A stretch of DNA of 64,000 bases, taken from positions 2,294,001 through 2,358,000 of the forward strand of contig NZ_AP019735.1 in NCBI RefSeq assembly GCF_006542665.1, written 5' to 3'. The notes under the pieces were generated by a model. The model was not told the DNA's origin, searched no databases, and was given only the letters and a program-made list of their open reading frames with translations. The position numbers and the translations under genes are program-made. This DNA is from Alistipes communis (GTDB lineage Bacteria; Bacteroidota; Bacteroidia; Bacteroidales; Rikenellaceae). This document shows, one piece after another, positions 34,749-43,666 of the stretch; the first letter of the stretch is position 1; the number at the start of each line of letters is the position of its first letter.

Positions 34749-35651
34749 ATGGCATTACAAGTTGAAATCTGGGTGAAGTCCATCATCGAAGGACTGTTCG
34801 CCAACAACACGTTCGCGGCCCGCTCGGTCGATCACAGCGAGTTCGTGAACGAAAAGACGGTGCACGTTCCGAATGCCGGGGCGGCTCCGAACGTGGAGAA
34901 AAACCGAACGGTTTTCCCCGCCAACGTGACCGAACGCAAGGACGTCGATCTGATCTATCAGATGGACGAGTTCACCGTGGACCCGGTGCGCATCCCCCAT
35001 GCCGAGCAGGTGGAGCTGTCCTACAACAAGCGCGAAAGCGTCACACGCCAGTCGCGCCGCAAACTCGCGCAGGACATCTACGAGTCGATCATCTACAACT
35101 GGATTCCCGAAGGGGTGAAGGTCGTGGAGACGCTCGGCGAGGCCGTCGCCGCACACATCAAAGAGGCCACGGGCAACCGCAAACGGATGACCAAGCAGAC
35201 CGTCGAGGAGCTCCAGACGCTTTTCGACGAGCAGGACATCCCGGAGGAGGGCCGCTGTATCCTGCTCGACGCACGGATGTACAACCAGTTGCTGAACTCC
35301 CTGACGGACGCCGAGCGCAACGGCTTCCTGGTATGCGCAGACCCCGCCCGCGGTGTGATCGGCAAATACCTCGGTTTCGACTTCTACAAGCGTTCGAAGG
35401 TGGCGAAGGTCGCTACGGACGGCACGCTGAAGCCCTGGAGCGCGGCCAACGCTGCGACGGACTGCGCCGCGGGTCTGGCATGGCACGAGGACTGTGTGTC
35501 GCGCGCGCTGGGCGATTCGCTTCTGTTCGACGACCAGGGCAACCCGCTCTACTACGGCGACATCATTTCGTTCCTCCAGCGCGCCGGAGGCAAGAGCATC
35601 CGGGCAGACAAGGCGGGCGTGGTACTGATCAGGCAGGCGGCAGCCGAGTAG
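34749..35651 (+). CDS. Major capsid protein
   Basis: A protein of 300 aa, following the protease-scaffold gene by 32 nt. The N-terminal arm includes IIEGLFANNTF; the core with YNKRESVTRQSRRKLAQ and LLDARMYNQLL, and the C-terminal domain with RALGDSLLFDDQGNP, are as expected for Mu gpT-like/HK97-fold capsid proteins of Bacteroidetes phages. The assignment rests on position, size and resemblance. Confidence 0.8.
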   Translation: MALQVEIWVKSIIEGLFANNTFAARSVDHSEFVNEKTVHVPNAGAAPNVEKNRTVFPANVTERKDVDLIYQMDEFTVDPVRIPHAEQVELSYNKRESVTRQSRRKLAQDIYESIIYNWIPEGVKVVETLGEAVAAHIKEATGNRKRMTKQTVEELQTLFDEQDIPEEGRCILLDARMYNQLLNSLTDAERNGFLVCADPARGVIGKYLGFDFYKRSKVAKVATDGTLKPWSAANAATDCAAGLAWHEDCVSRALGDSLLFDDQGNPLYYGDIISFLQRAGGKSIRADKAGVVLIRQAAAE

Positions 35652-35654
35652 CGG

Positions 35655-36041
35655 ATGGAGACCTGGATTATTTACGTCATTGCACCTATCGCCATCGCGC
35701 TGGTAAGCTGGATTCTCGGCAAGAACGGACGGCGTATCGACGAGACGTCCAAACTGGTGGCCCTGCTTCAGGAGGAGATCACCCGTCTGACGGCCAAAGT
35801 CGAGAAGCTGGAGGCCAAGGTCGAGATCAAGGAGCACGAGTCGGAGCGCAAGAGCGGGATAATCCAGGAAGCTTTCCGCTGCAAGACGCCTTCGCACAAG
35901 TGCCCCGTGTTAATCAAGTTATTCGAGTTCAACGATCAAAAGGAAGATGAGCAGAGGACTAAGAAACTGCAACCCGGGGAATATCCGCCGGAGTGCGACC
36001 AAATACAAGGGAGAGACGAGGAGTTCCGACCCGGCCTTTAA
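35655..36041 (+). CDS. Single-span coiled-coil membrane protein, holin candidate
   Basis: A protein of 128 aa. One transmembrane segment at residues 4-22, then a heptad-rich coiled coil (about 35-70) and a polar tail. The last 31 codons overlap the start of the endolysin gene in another frame (95 bp). Directly before endolysin and spanin genes, a holin or lysis-timing role is likely, but one helix plus long cytoplasmic tail is unusual for a holin. Confidence 0.6.
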   Translation: METWIIYVIAPIAIALVSWILGKNGRRIDETSKLVALLQEEITRLTAKVEKLEAKVEIKEHESERKSGIIQEAFRCKTPSHKCPVLIKLFEFNDQKEDEQRTKKLQPGEYPPECDQIQGRDEEFRPGL

Positions 36042-36354
36042 GGCGTTCGAGTCGATGCCGTGGGGCTACCGGGCGATGTTCGTGCTGCTCCACACCTACC
36101 GGGTGCGTCACGGATGCCGCACGCTGCGGGAGATGATCTTGCGCTATGCGCCGCCCGTGGAGAACCATACGGAGAACTACATCCGGGCCGTGGCTGCCGG
36201 AGCGCAGGTGTCGCCCGACGAGCCACTCGACACCAAGAGCGGCGAGCGGATGATTCCGGTCGTTGCGGCCATGAGCCGCGTGGAGAACGGAACGCCCGCA
36301 CGCATGGACGAGGTTCGGGCGGGCTGGGATCTGTTCACAAAGTACCCTGTATGA
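35947..36354 (+). CDS. Endolysin-like protein (P5/structural lysozyme family)
   Basis: A protein of 135 aa starting MSRGLRNCNPGNIRRS, the hallmark N-terminus of the phage P5-type muralytic proteins, followed by FKAFESMPWGYRAMF and ILRYAPPVENHTENYI. It degrades peptidoglycan at lysis or entry. It overlaps the preceding gene by 95 bp and the following gene by 4 bp (ATGA), so it belongs to a compact lysis cassette. Confidence 0.8.
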   Translation: MSRGLRNCNPGNIRRSATKYKGETRSSDPAFKAFESMPWGYRAMFVLLHTYRVRHGCRTLREMILRYAPPVENHTENYIRAVAAGAQVSPDEPLDTKSGERMIPVVAAMSRVENGTPARMDEVRAGWDLFTKYPV

Positions 36355-36929
36355 CACGGCGGCGAATCCTCCTCCCGCTCCTCCTGGCAGCACTGTTCTG
36401 CGCCTGCGCGCCCTCCCGCCGGACGGCGGCGGTGCACAGCCGAGCGGAAAACGACCTTCGGATGCAGGTGCTCCGCGAGGAACTCTCGACGCGCGACAGC
36501 CTGTTTTTCCGGGCCTTGTGCGAGGAACTGATCCGCAACCTCGACGGCGAGCGGCATCTGCACCGGGTTGTCGGGGAGGAGGTCGAGACCGTCACACGGG
36601 AATACGACACCTCCCGTCCAGTCGATACGCTGACCGGAACACCGCCCCTGCGGCGGGAGACCATCCAACGGCGGCGCCTTACGGATTCCACTCACGAGGC
36701 GGACCGTGTACGACAGACCGAACACCGAATCCAGGCCGACACGATCCTCGGCGGCGGTCATGCCAGGCAGCAGCTTCGGACGGAAGGAAATACCTCCCGG
36801 CAGGAAGCCGCCGAAACAGATCTCACGACGGCCCAGCGTCGCGGCCTTACCTGGTGGCAGCATGCCCTGTGCATTGCCGGACTGCTGGTCGTGGCTTATG
36901 GCACTTACAGATTATTCAAACACCGTTAA
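36351..36929 (+). CDS. Probable unimolecular spanin (lipoprotein with C-terminal membrane anchor)
   Basis: A protein of 192 aa. The N-terminus is a lipoprotein signal (RRRILLPLLLAALFCACAPS, Cys17 or Cys19), the middle is polar and predicted helical, and the C-terminus has a transmembrane helix (about residues 168-188) ending in basic residues. An outer-membrane lipid anchor plus inner-membrane helix is the u-spanin architecture that fuses the two membranes at lysis. Follows the endolysin with an ATGA overlap. Confidence 0.7.
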   Translation: MTRRRILLPLLLAALFCACAPSRRTAAVHSRAENDLRMQVLREELSTRDSLFFRALCEELIRNLDGERHLHRVVGEEVETVTREYDTSRPVDTLTGTPPLRRETIQRRRLTDSTHEADRVRQTEHRIQADTILGGGHARQQLRTEGNTSRQEAAETDLTTAQRRGLTWWQHALCIAGLLVVAYGTYRLFKHR

Positions 36930-36941
36930 AACAACAATTGA

Positions 36942-37511
36942 ATGGCAAAAAACAATCATACCGCAAAAACCGCCGGGAAAGCTCCGAAAACGGCCGGAGC
37001 CTCCGTCCAGACCGCGGACGTGTCTATGCAGGTAGGGAACGAATCGCCCGATCTCCAGCCGGCTCCCGACACGGAACCCGCCGCCGGGAAGGAGGCGGAA
37101 CCGACGCCGTCGGTCCCCGAAGCTCCGGACACGACACCCGGTCTCCGGCCGGACTCCGCATCCGATGATGAGAGCGGCACGGCGGATCGGCAGACCGATG
37201 ACACCCCGGCAACGGCCGGGGAGGACGAGCGGCCACTTTCTGCGGTAACGGCATTCGCCGACACCCCGGAGGAACTGGCGGCCCGCCAGGCTACCGAGGC
37301 GGCGGCCCGTGAGGCGGCAGACCGTGCAACCACGGAATCGGGAGTCGGGAGCCGTCTGAAGGCCGAGGCCGGGCGAATCCTGGCCGCATACCCGGATGCC
37401 CCTGTCGTCTACATGACCTCCAACGGGTTCGGGTTCTTCAGGGAATCCGAGGCCCGCAACCATGCGGCCACGCTCCGCGACAAGGCAGTAATCACCGTAA
37501 AACGCAAATAA
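36942..37511 (+). CDS. Low-complexity phage protein before the sheath gene
   Basis: A protein of 189 aa. The first 120 residues are Pro/Ala/Thr/Asp-rich and probably disordered; the last 60 form a small folded part (LKAEAGRILAAYPDAPVVYM, GFGFFRESEARNHA). It starts 12 nt after the spanin and its stop directly abuts the sheath start. The C-terminal piece may be a head-tail connector; no family recognised. Confidence 0.6.
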   Translation: MAKNNHTAKTAGKAPKTAGASVQTADVSMQVGNESPDLQPAPDTEPAAGKEAEPTPSVPEAPDTTPGLRPDSASDDESGTADRQTDDTPATAGEDERPLSAVTAFADTPEELAARQATEAAAREAADRATTESGVGSRLKAEAGRILAAYPDAPVVYMTSNGFGFFRESEARNHAATLRDKAVITVKRK

Positions 37512-38711
37512 ATGTTACCGAGAGTACGAATCAACTACGCCAACGGCACATTGGGACAGGTGGCCGCGATGGCGGACGGCTGCCTCGGCATGATGGCGCT
37601 GGGTGCGAAGGAAGTGACGGGCGACGACAAGTTCAAGCTGGGCAAGGCGTATACGCTGCGTAAGCTCGCCGACCTGGAGGCGCTGGGCGTCACGTCGGAG
37701 AATAACCCGAACCTCTACCGCAACGTCAAGGAGTTCTACGCCGAGGCGGGCGACGGAACGGAGCTCTGGCTGACGGGCTATGCCGAGAGCGAGACCTTCG
37801 CCAACGCATTCGACAAGGACAACGCCGCCGGAGCCGTGGCCCTGCTCAAGGCGTCGAACGGCAAAATCCGCGGTCTGGTCGCTTTCAAGACTCCGGCCGA
37901 AGCCTACGAACTGACGACCACCGAGGGTCTCGACGCCGACGTGTTCGCCGCGCTGCCGAAAGCCCAGCAGTTGGGCGACTGGGCCACGGACACGCTGCGT
38001 GCGCCAATCTTCTCGCTGGTCGAGGGCTACGGCTATGCCGGGGACCCCGCGGCGCTGAAGGACCTTACCGAAACGGAGTACAACCGCGCGGGCGTGGTGC
38101 TCGGCGACACCGCGGCCTCGTCGAAGAACGCCGCGATGGGTGTCGTCGCCGGGCGCATCGCCGCCTCGGCCGTCCAGCGGAAAATCAGCCGCGTGCGCGA
38201 CGGTGCGCTCCAGCCGCTGACCTTCTACGTGGGGGCCGAGCCCGCTGAACTGGCCGACCTGGAGACGATCAACGACAAGGGGTATATCACCTTCCGCACG
38301 TTCGTCGGCAAGGCCGGGTATTTCATCACCGACGACAACCTGGCCACGACGCCCGAGGACGACTACCGCGCGCTGACCAACCGCCGCGTCATCGACAAGG
38401 CGTACCGCATCGCCTACGCGCAGCTGGTCGAGTGGCTCAACGACGAGGTTCCGGTCTCGAAGTCCGGCACTCTGGTTCCCGCCTGGTGCTCGACCGTCGA
38501 AGCCGACGTCGAGCAGGCCATCGAGACGCAGATGACCGCACAGGGCAACTTGGGCAACGATCCGTCGGATTCGTCCGATACGGGCGTGGAGTGCAAGATC
38601 GACTACGACCAGAACATTCTGGCCACTTCGCAGGTAAAGATCGGGCTGCGCGTCAAGCCCAACGGATATGCAAAGTATATCGACGTGGAGCTTGGGTTCA
38701 AAACCGCATAA
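37512..38711 (+). CDS. Tail sheath protein (DUF2586 family)
   Basis: A protein of 399 aa. The N-terminal part (GMMALGAKEVTGDDKF) and the C-terminal domain with TNRRVIDKAYRIAYAQLVEWL and ATSQVKIGLRVKPNG match DUF2586/sheath proteins of contractile tails. A tube gene follows by 12 nt. The start immediately follows the previous stop. The sheath assembles round the tube and drives injection by contraction. Confidence 0.83.
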   Translation: MLPRVRINYANGTLGQVAAMADGCLGMMALGAKEVTGDDKFKLGKAYTLRKLADLEALGVTSENNPNLYRNVKEFYAEAGDGTELWLTGYAESETFANAFDKDNAAGAVALLKASNGKIRGLVAFKTPAEAYELTTTEGLDADVFAALPKAQQLGDWATDTLRAPIFSLVEGYGYAGDPAALKDLTETEYNRAGVVLGDTAASSKNAAMGVVAGRIAASAVQRKISRVRDGALQPLTFYVGAEPAELADLETINDKGYITFRTFVGKAGYFITDDNLATTPEDDYRALTNRRVIDKAYRIAYAQLVEWLNDEVPVSKSGTLVPAWCSTVEADVEQAIETQMTAQGNLGNDPSDSSDTGVECKIDYDQNILATSQVKIGLRVKPNGYAKYIDVELGFKTA

Positions 38712-38723
38712 AATGACAGGACA

Positions 38724-39125
38724 ATGATCAATGGCAAAGAATACGGCTGGGAGGATATCACCGCCTACATGGGCGGCCGTGACGTGATGGGCTTCCGCTC
38801 GATCAAGTACACGACCAAGAAGGAGAAAGAGGCGCTTTATGGCAAAGGGAACAAAGCGCTGGCTATTCAGAGCGGGAATATCTCGAACGACGGCGAAATC
38901 GGACTCACGCAATCCGAAGTCGAGGCGCTGGAGATTGCATCGGGCGGCTCGTTGCTCGACATTCAGCTCGACATAGTGGTTTCCTACGGCGACCCGGAGA
39001 AGGGCGACCTCCCGACGATCCACAAGCTACGAGGCGTACAGTTCACGGAGGATCCGCGCGAAACCAACCAGGGCGATAAGTTCCAGGACCTCAAGCTGCC
39101 TTTCCTCTTCTTACGGAGAGAGTAG
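38724..39125 (+). CDS. Tail tube protein
   Basis: A protein of 133 aa. Beta-rich with MGGRDVMGFRSIKYT, a YGKGNKALAIQSGN loop and QLDIVVSYGDPEKGD, fitting the tube proteins (gpM-like) that follow sheath genes in contractile phages. Assigned by position, size and pattern. Confidence 0.75.
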   Translation: MINGKEYGWEDITAYMGGRDVMGFRSIKYTTKKEKEALYGKGNKALAIQSGNISNDGEIGLTQSEVEALEIASGGSLLDIQLDIVVSYGDPEKGDLPTIHKLRGVQFTEDPRETNQGDKFQDLKLPFLFLRRE

Positions 39126-39179
39126 ACGAAGACGAACAACGATCCGGCTCCGGCCGGGCAAAACAACGAAAAAATCGAA

Positions 39180-39494
39180 ATGGAGAACAAACAAACCCTT
39201 ATCGGCGAAGTTACAGCCGACCAAATCAACGCTTGGAAAGAACAGCACGGCGAGGTATTCGCCATCAAGGTAAACGGCCACGTGTGCTACCTGCGCAAAC
39301 CCACGCGCCGCGAACTCTCGTTCGCAACGACGGCAGGCAAGAACGATCCGCTGAAGTTCAACGAAACCCTGCTGCGCGGGTGCTGGCTGGGCGGTAGCGA
39401 GGCAATCCGCCGCGACGATGACAAGTTCATGGGCGCGTCGGGAGTGCTCGACAAGATCGTACCCTACGCGGAGGCCGAGCTGGAAAAGCTTTAA
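39180..39494 (+). CDS. Tail assembly chaperone, short form
   Basis: A protein of 104 aa with a beta-hairpin start (GEVFAIKVNGHVCYLRKPTRREL) and helical remainder ending ELEKL. It lies between tube and tape measure, the universal place for the tail chaperone (Mu gp41). A GGAAAAG sequence at its end allows a -1 shift into the next frame. Confidence 0.8.
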   Translation: MENKQTLIGEVTADQINAWKEQHGEVFAIKVNGHVCYLRKPTRRELSFATTAGKNDPLKFNETLLRGCWLGGSEAIRRDDDKFMGASGVLDKIVPYAEAELEKL

Positions 39495-39670
39495 AGGCTA
39501 CCGAGGTCGATCCTGCGGAGGGCCGCGACTGGGTCCGGAAACTGGATACCCAGCTGCGCTATTACCTCCATATCGACCCCGATAGCCTCACCGACTGGGA
39601 ATGGGCCATGCGTGTGAACGAACTGATGTGGATACGCAAGCAGGAGGCGGAAGCCGCACGGCAGAAATAG
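39482..39670 (+). CDS. Frameshift extension of the tail assembly chaperone
   Basis: From GGAAAAG at 39482-39488 the -1 frame is open for about 60 codons past the short-form stop, encoding a helical tail (EGRDWVRKLDTQLRYYLHI, WEWAMRVNELMWIRKQ). It has no good start of its own. A -1 slip (GAA AAG to GGA AAA) would fuse it to the upstream gene, as in most long-tailed phages. The 39671-39823 stretch holds only a hairpin (39792-39808). Confidence 0.7.
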   Translation, partial: GKALKATEVDPAEGRDWVRKLDTQLRYYLHIDPDSLTDWEWAMRVNELMWIRKQEAEAARQK

Positions 39671-39823
39671 CAGGCCCGGAATCACAAGGTTCGGACTGTC
39701 GGGAGATTTACTTCCGTGCGAAGGACAACACCGAGGGCCGCGCCGGCATCGTCCGCGGGTCACTTTCCGCAAGTCGCGCCGTTGTCACGTACGGGGGAAA
39801 GAACCCCGCGATCCGGACCTTTT

Positions 39824-40066
39824 CTAATTTTCCATATAGAGAATGAAGGCGAGCAGCAGGTAGAGCAGCGACCAGCCGATGACGATGCACCGCGCCTGCC
39901 ACGGATGCGTTTCACGGTTTTTATACGCTACGGCAAAGGGCATCGCAGGCAGGCAGAGCAACACGCCGAGCGCTTTCGGGATACACGGCAGCACGGCCCG
40001 CGCAGCCTTCAACACATAGAAAACCACGGCGACGACGAACCAAATACCTATAAGTCCTGCTACCAT
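39824..40066 (-). CDS. Small membrane protein encoded against the tail operon (moron-like)
   Basis: An 80-aa protein with three hydrophobic segments (residues 2-20, 25-47 and 60-78) separated by basic loops (AYKNRETHPWQARC). It lies on the minus strand between tail chaperone and tape measure. Upstream on the minus strand a TATCTTCG box resembles a -7 element, and a CGGGG/CCCCG hairpin lies 16 nt beyond its stop, so it may be an independent unit expressed in the lysogen, for example in superinfection exclusion. Its coding status is inferred from hydrophobicity and position. Confidence 0.5.
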   Translation of the reverse strand: MVAGLIGIWFVVAVVFYVLKAARAVLPCIPKALGVLLCLPAMPFAVAYKNRETHPWQARCIVIGWSLLYLLLAFILYMEN

Positions 40067-40096
40067 ACGCAGCGAAGATACGAAAAAACGGACACA

Positions 40097-42061
40097 ATGG
40101 CAAATGTTGTCGAATATACGCTCTCTCTGAACGACCGGATCACGGGGAAGTTGAATAAGATCAACATCACCAACAACCGGGCGTTGGAAGTCTGGGCGAA
40201 GGTCGAGCAGCGGGTGAACAGTGCGAGCAACACCATGCAGAAATGCGGTGTCACGCTGGGCAGTCTCCGCGAGCGTGTCGATGCGCTACGTGCCGAGCGC
40301 GAGTGGATTCCAGCCAGCAACATCAACGCCATACGTCGTACCAACATCGAGGTCAAGGCCCTCGAACGACAGATCCGCCAGCTCGAACGGGTGAACGGCG
40401 GCAAGATCAAGACTATGCTGTCGGATGCCTTCAACAGCATCCCGTTCGCCAATACGCTGACCAATCCAATCGTCATGGCGGGCATGGCGGGATTTAAGGC
40501 GCTGCAAACAGGTTTCGAACGGGAAAAGGTGCAGGTCGCCTTCGACGTGCTGCTGCGCGGTGACACGAAAGCATCGGAAGCGCTGCGGGAGGAGATTCGC
40601 CAATACGGGATGGTAACACCCTACATGACAGCCGAGTTGCAGGATGCCGCGAAAATGATGCTTTCATTCGGCATTGCACAGGATCGGATCATGCCCAACA
40701 TCAAGGCGCTGGGTGATATCGCAATGGGTGACCGGAACAAATTGAACTCATTGACGCTGGCCTTCTCGCAGATGACCGCGTCGGGACGGCTGATGGGGCA
40801 GGATCTGCTGCAGATGATCAATGCCGGATTCAATCCGCTGTCGGAAATTTCCCGCAAGACGGGAAAATCCATCGGCGTGTTGAAAGAGGAGATGGAGAAA
40901 GGCAAGATCTCGGCCGAGATGGTGACACAAGCATTCTATTCGGCGACGCAGGCCGGGGGCCAGTTCCACGGCATGACCGAAAAGATGGGACAGACGGCCG
41001 CGGGCAAGTGGTCCACGCTTCTCGGACTGGCGGGCGACCTGCTGTTCCGCCTCTACGGGATCATCGAGCCGTTGGTGATTCCCGCCATGACCGCGCTGGA
41101 GTGGATCGTCGGACTTGCTGGAAAAGGCATCGACGCCTTGGGGGCAGCTATCGGATGGGTCTCGGAGTTCATGCAGCGGCACGCGACGGTCGTTGCGGTA
41201 TTGGGCACAGCGCTCGGCATACTGGCGACGTCCATGTTCCTCGTCACGCTCCAGTCCAAGGCGATGGCCGCCTGGGCGGGGATCGTCACCACGGCGAAAT
41301 GGGCATGGGCCGCAGCGCAGAACGGGTTGAACCTTGCCCTGCTGGCGTGTCCCGTGACGTGGATCATCGCCGCGGTCATCGGACTGATCGCCGTAATCGG
41401 CTATGTCTGCTACAAGGTGCAGGGCTGGGGTACGCTGTGGGACGGCACGGTCGGATTCATGAAACATTCGTTCCTGGGATTCGTGGAGAGCGTGAAGCTC
41501 TATTTCAGCACGATGATAAACGGCCTTATGATCGGCCTGGACAAGATCAAACTCGGATGGTACAAGTTCAAGGAGGCCGTGGGGCTGGGCGACAGCGCCG
41601 AGAACCAGGCCGCCATCGCCCGGATCAACGCCGATATCGAGAACCGCCAGCAGGCGATCATCGAAGGGGCGAAACGGGTCGCAGACCATGCGGCCAAAGC
41701 CAGGGCGTCGCTCGACGGCATCCGCCTTCGGTGGGATTCCGAACGGTCGCTGGGCGACGTCGCCGCGAAATTGAAAACCTCGCTGGGGATCGCGTCGCCC
41801 TCCCTGCCTGGCATGGGAGGCGAGCTGGCAGCGAATACCCCGGGCAGAGGCAACGGAACCTCCGGCAGTACGGCCGGGGCGGGAGCCGTTTCGGCCATCG
41901 CCACGGGCGGCAAACGATCCACGACGATCAACATTTCACTCGGGGCGCTGGTCGATAAGCTGGTTTTCGAGGGCGGCTACGAGGGTTCGCGCGACGACAT
42001 GCAGCGCGATCTGGAGAACAGACTGATTCAGGTATTGCAAATGGCCGCAACGGCACAATAG
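40097..42061 (+). CDS. Tail tape measure protein
   Basis: A protein of 654 aa. N-terminal helices (to residue 120), the tape-measure core with QMTASGRLMGQDLLQMINAG and the MGQTAAGKWSTLLG block, then several hydrophobic segments (about 320-460) and a Gly/Ser-rich end. It sets tail length and forms the injection channel. The ATG used follows the moron-like gene's upstream region; earlier in-frame codons lack tape-measure character. Confidence 0.9.
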   Translation: MANVVEYTLSLNDRITGKLNKINITNNRALEVWAKVEQRVNSASNTMQKCGVTLGSLRERVDALRAEREWIPASNINAIRRTNIEVKALERQIRQLERVNGGKIKTMLSDAFNSIPFANTLTNPIVMAGMAGFKALQTGFEREKVQVAFDVLLRGDTKASEALREEIRQYGMVTPYMTAELQDAAKMMLSFGIAQDRIMPNIKALGDIAMGDRNKLNSLTLAFSQMTASGRLMGQDLLQMINAGFNPLSEISRKTGKSIGVLKEEMEKGKISAEMVTQAFYSATQAGGQFHGMTEKMGQTAAGKWSTLLGLAGDLLFRLYGIIEPLVIPAMTALEWIVGLAGKGIDALGAAIGWVSEFMQRHATVVAVLGTALGILATSMFLVTLQSKAMAAWAGIVTTAKWAWAAAQNGLNLALLACPVTWIIAAVIGLIAVIGYVCYKVQGWGTLWDGTVGFMKHSFLGFVESVKLYFSTMINGLMIGLDKIKLGWYKFKEAVGLGDSAENQAAIARINADIENRQQAIIEGAKRVADHAAKARASLDGIRLRWDSERSLGDVAAKLKTSLGIASPSLPGMGGELAANTPGRGNGTSGSTAGAGAVSAIATGGKRSTTINISLGALVDKLVFEGGYEGSRDDMQRDLENRLIQVLQMAATAQ

Positions 42062-42062
42062 G

Positions 42063-42695
42063 ATGGGCAAGGTATTTTTCAACATTGGGAAAGCGACCCC
42101 TGACGTCATCGTTTCATCGGATGGCTTGCGCGATCCGCTCCGCATCCGCACGACGCAGGCCCTCGGCGGCTTCGGAGCTCTGCCTCCGTATTTCCTACTC
42201 AGGGACACGGACGGGGTGCGGACGGCCGATGCGGACGAAATCCGATCGGAAATGACAACCGTCGGAACGATAAAATCCGTCATGCCGTTGCGGCTCAAGC
42301 GTTCGACTGACGGGATTCTGAACTGGTTCACTTTCCCGCTTGAACCCCTGGTGTCGATCAGCGGCAAGAACGAAATCATCCGACGAACTCCTGCCAAAGG
42401 CAAAGGAACGGGAACGGTCAAGGAGCGATGGAGCCAGGGCGACTACGAAATTTCGATCCAAGGCATATTTATCGCCGCGGAAAACGAATATCCGAAAGAG
42501 AGCGTCCAGCAGTTGCGTAATCTGTTCGATACTGCCAGTCACCTCGACGTGGAGCATGATATTCTGCTGCTGTTCGGTATTACGCGTCTGGCCATAGAGA
42601 GTGTCAGCTTTCCGCACACAAAAGGCCTGCAAAACCAGAACTACGAGATCAAAGCATACAGCGACAATCCGGTTTCGCTTTTTATTCCGGTTTAA
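42063..42695 (+). CDS. Baseplate-proximal protein (DUF6046-like)
   Basis: A protein of 210 aa, 1 nt after the tape measure. It contains FTFPLEPLVSISGKNEIIRR, WSQGDYEISIQGIF and QQLRNLFDTA, the pattern of proteins (DUF6046 in Bacteroidetes) that occupy the Mu gp43/DNA-circularisation position between tape measure and hub. Probably links tail tube and baseplate hub. Confidence 0.65.
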   Translation: MGKVFFNIGKATPDVIVSSDGLRDPLRIRTTQALGGFGALPPYFLLRDTDGVRTADADEIRSEMTTVGTIKSVMPLRLKRSTDGILNWFTFPLEPLVSISGKNEIIRRTPAKGKGTGTVKERWSQGDYEISIQGIFIAAENEYPKESVQQLRNLFDTASHLDVEHDILLLFGITRLAIESVSFPHTKGLQNQNYEIKAYSDNPVSLFIPV

Positions 42696-42706
42696 CGGCG
42701 TTCGAA

Positions 42707-43666
42707 ATGTATTCGATGAACTTTGACATAACGATCGGGAAGTATCGGCTGGCGGCGCTCGAAAAGGTTGCGATCAAATGCAGCGTCGAAAACCTGGCTG
42801 ATACGGCCGATATTACGCTGCCGGGGACGCTTTTCAACCGGGCATTGAAGGTCGAACAGAAAATCGCCGAAGGAGATGCTGTTCGGATCCGCCTGGGATA
42901 TGATCGGATATTGCGCGATGAATTTTCCGGGTATGTCTCCGAAATCGCTACTGATAACGACTCCGTGCGTATTCATTGCGAAGATGAACTCTACAAATTC
43001 CGCAAAGACCTCAAGGACCGTGTCCTGAAAAGCGTAACGGTGAAAACGTTATTGACCTCGGTCGCCGAAGAGGTCGGAAAATATGAAGTGGCATGCGATT
43101 ACGATTTCACGTATGATAACTTCACTATCCATGCAGCGACGGGGTACGACGTGCTGCGCAAGGTGCAGAGCGAAACGAAGGCCAACATCTACCTGCGCGG
43201 AAAAACCCTGCACGTCCATCCGCAATACGCCCAGATCGGAGAGAAGGTCATTTACGACTTCGCCGTGAACATCGAGAAGTCCGACCTCAAGTACCGGGAC
43301 GCCTCGAAGCGGAAGTTTCTGGCTGTCGTCGAGGGAACCGATGCCAAAGGCAAGACGATCCGTATCGAACGCGGTACGACGGGCGGCGACAAGTTTACAC
43401 TCAAATTGCCGGGTGTTTCGGATCGGAAATCGCTCGAACAACGGGCCGACGAAGAGCTGAAGGTGCGGGCCTATACCGGCTACGAGGGCTCGTTCACCGG
43501 ATGGCTCGAACCCTATGTCGAGCCGACATGGCTGGCCGAGATCCGCGACACGGAGTACGAATACAAGAACGGAAGCTATTACGTGTTGGGCGTCGAAACG
43601 ACTTTTTGCGACAAAGGTGCGAGCCGGGTCGTCACCATCGGAAAACGCATAGAAAACAATGGATAA
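42707..43666 (+). CDS. Baseplate hub protein (gpD/Mu gp44-like)
   Basis: A protein of 319 aa. Residues with DAVRIRLGYD, EFSGYVSEIA and VKTLLTSVAEEVG, a central tube-like domain and a C-terminal YYVLGVETTF segment match late-control protein D/gp27-type hubs. It overlaps the spike gene by 8 nt. Forms the trimeric hub onto which tube and spike attach. Confidence 0.8.
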   Translation: MYSMNFDITIGKYRLAALEKVAIKCSVENLADTADITLPGTLFNRALKVEQKIAEGDAVRIRLGYDRILRDEFSGYVSEIATDNDSVRIHCEDELYKFRKDLKDRVLKSVTVKTLLTSVAEEVGKYEVACDYDFTYDNFTIHAATGYDVLRKVQSETKANIYLRGKTLHVHPQYAQIGEKVIYDFAVNIEKSDLKYRDASKRKFLAVVEGTDAKGKTIRIERGTTGGDKFTLKLPGVSDRKSLEQRADEELKVRAYTGYEGSFTGWLEPYVEPTWLAEIRDTEYEYKNGSYYVLGVETTFCDKGASRVVTIGKRIENNG

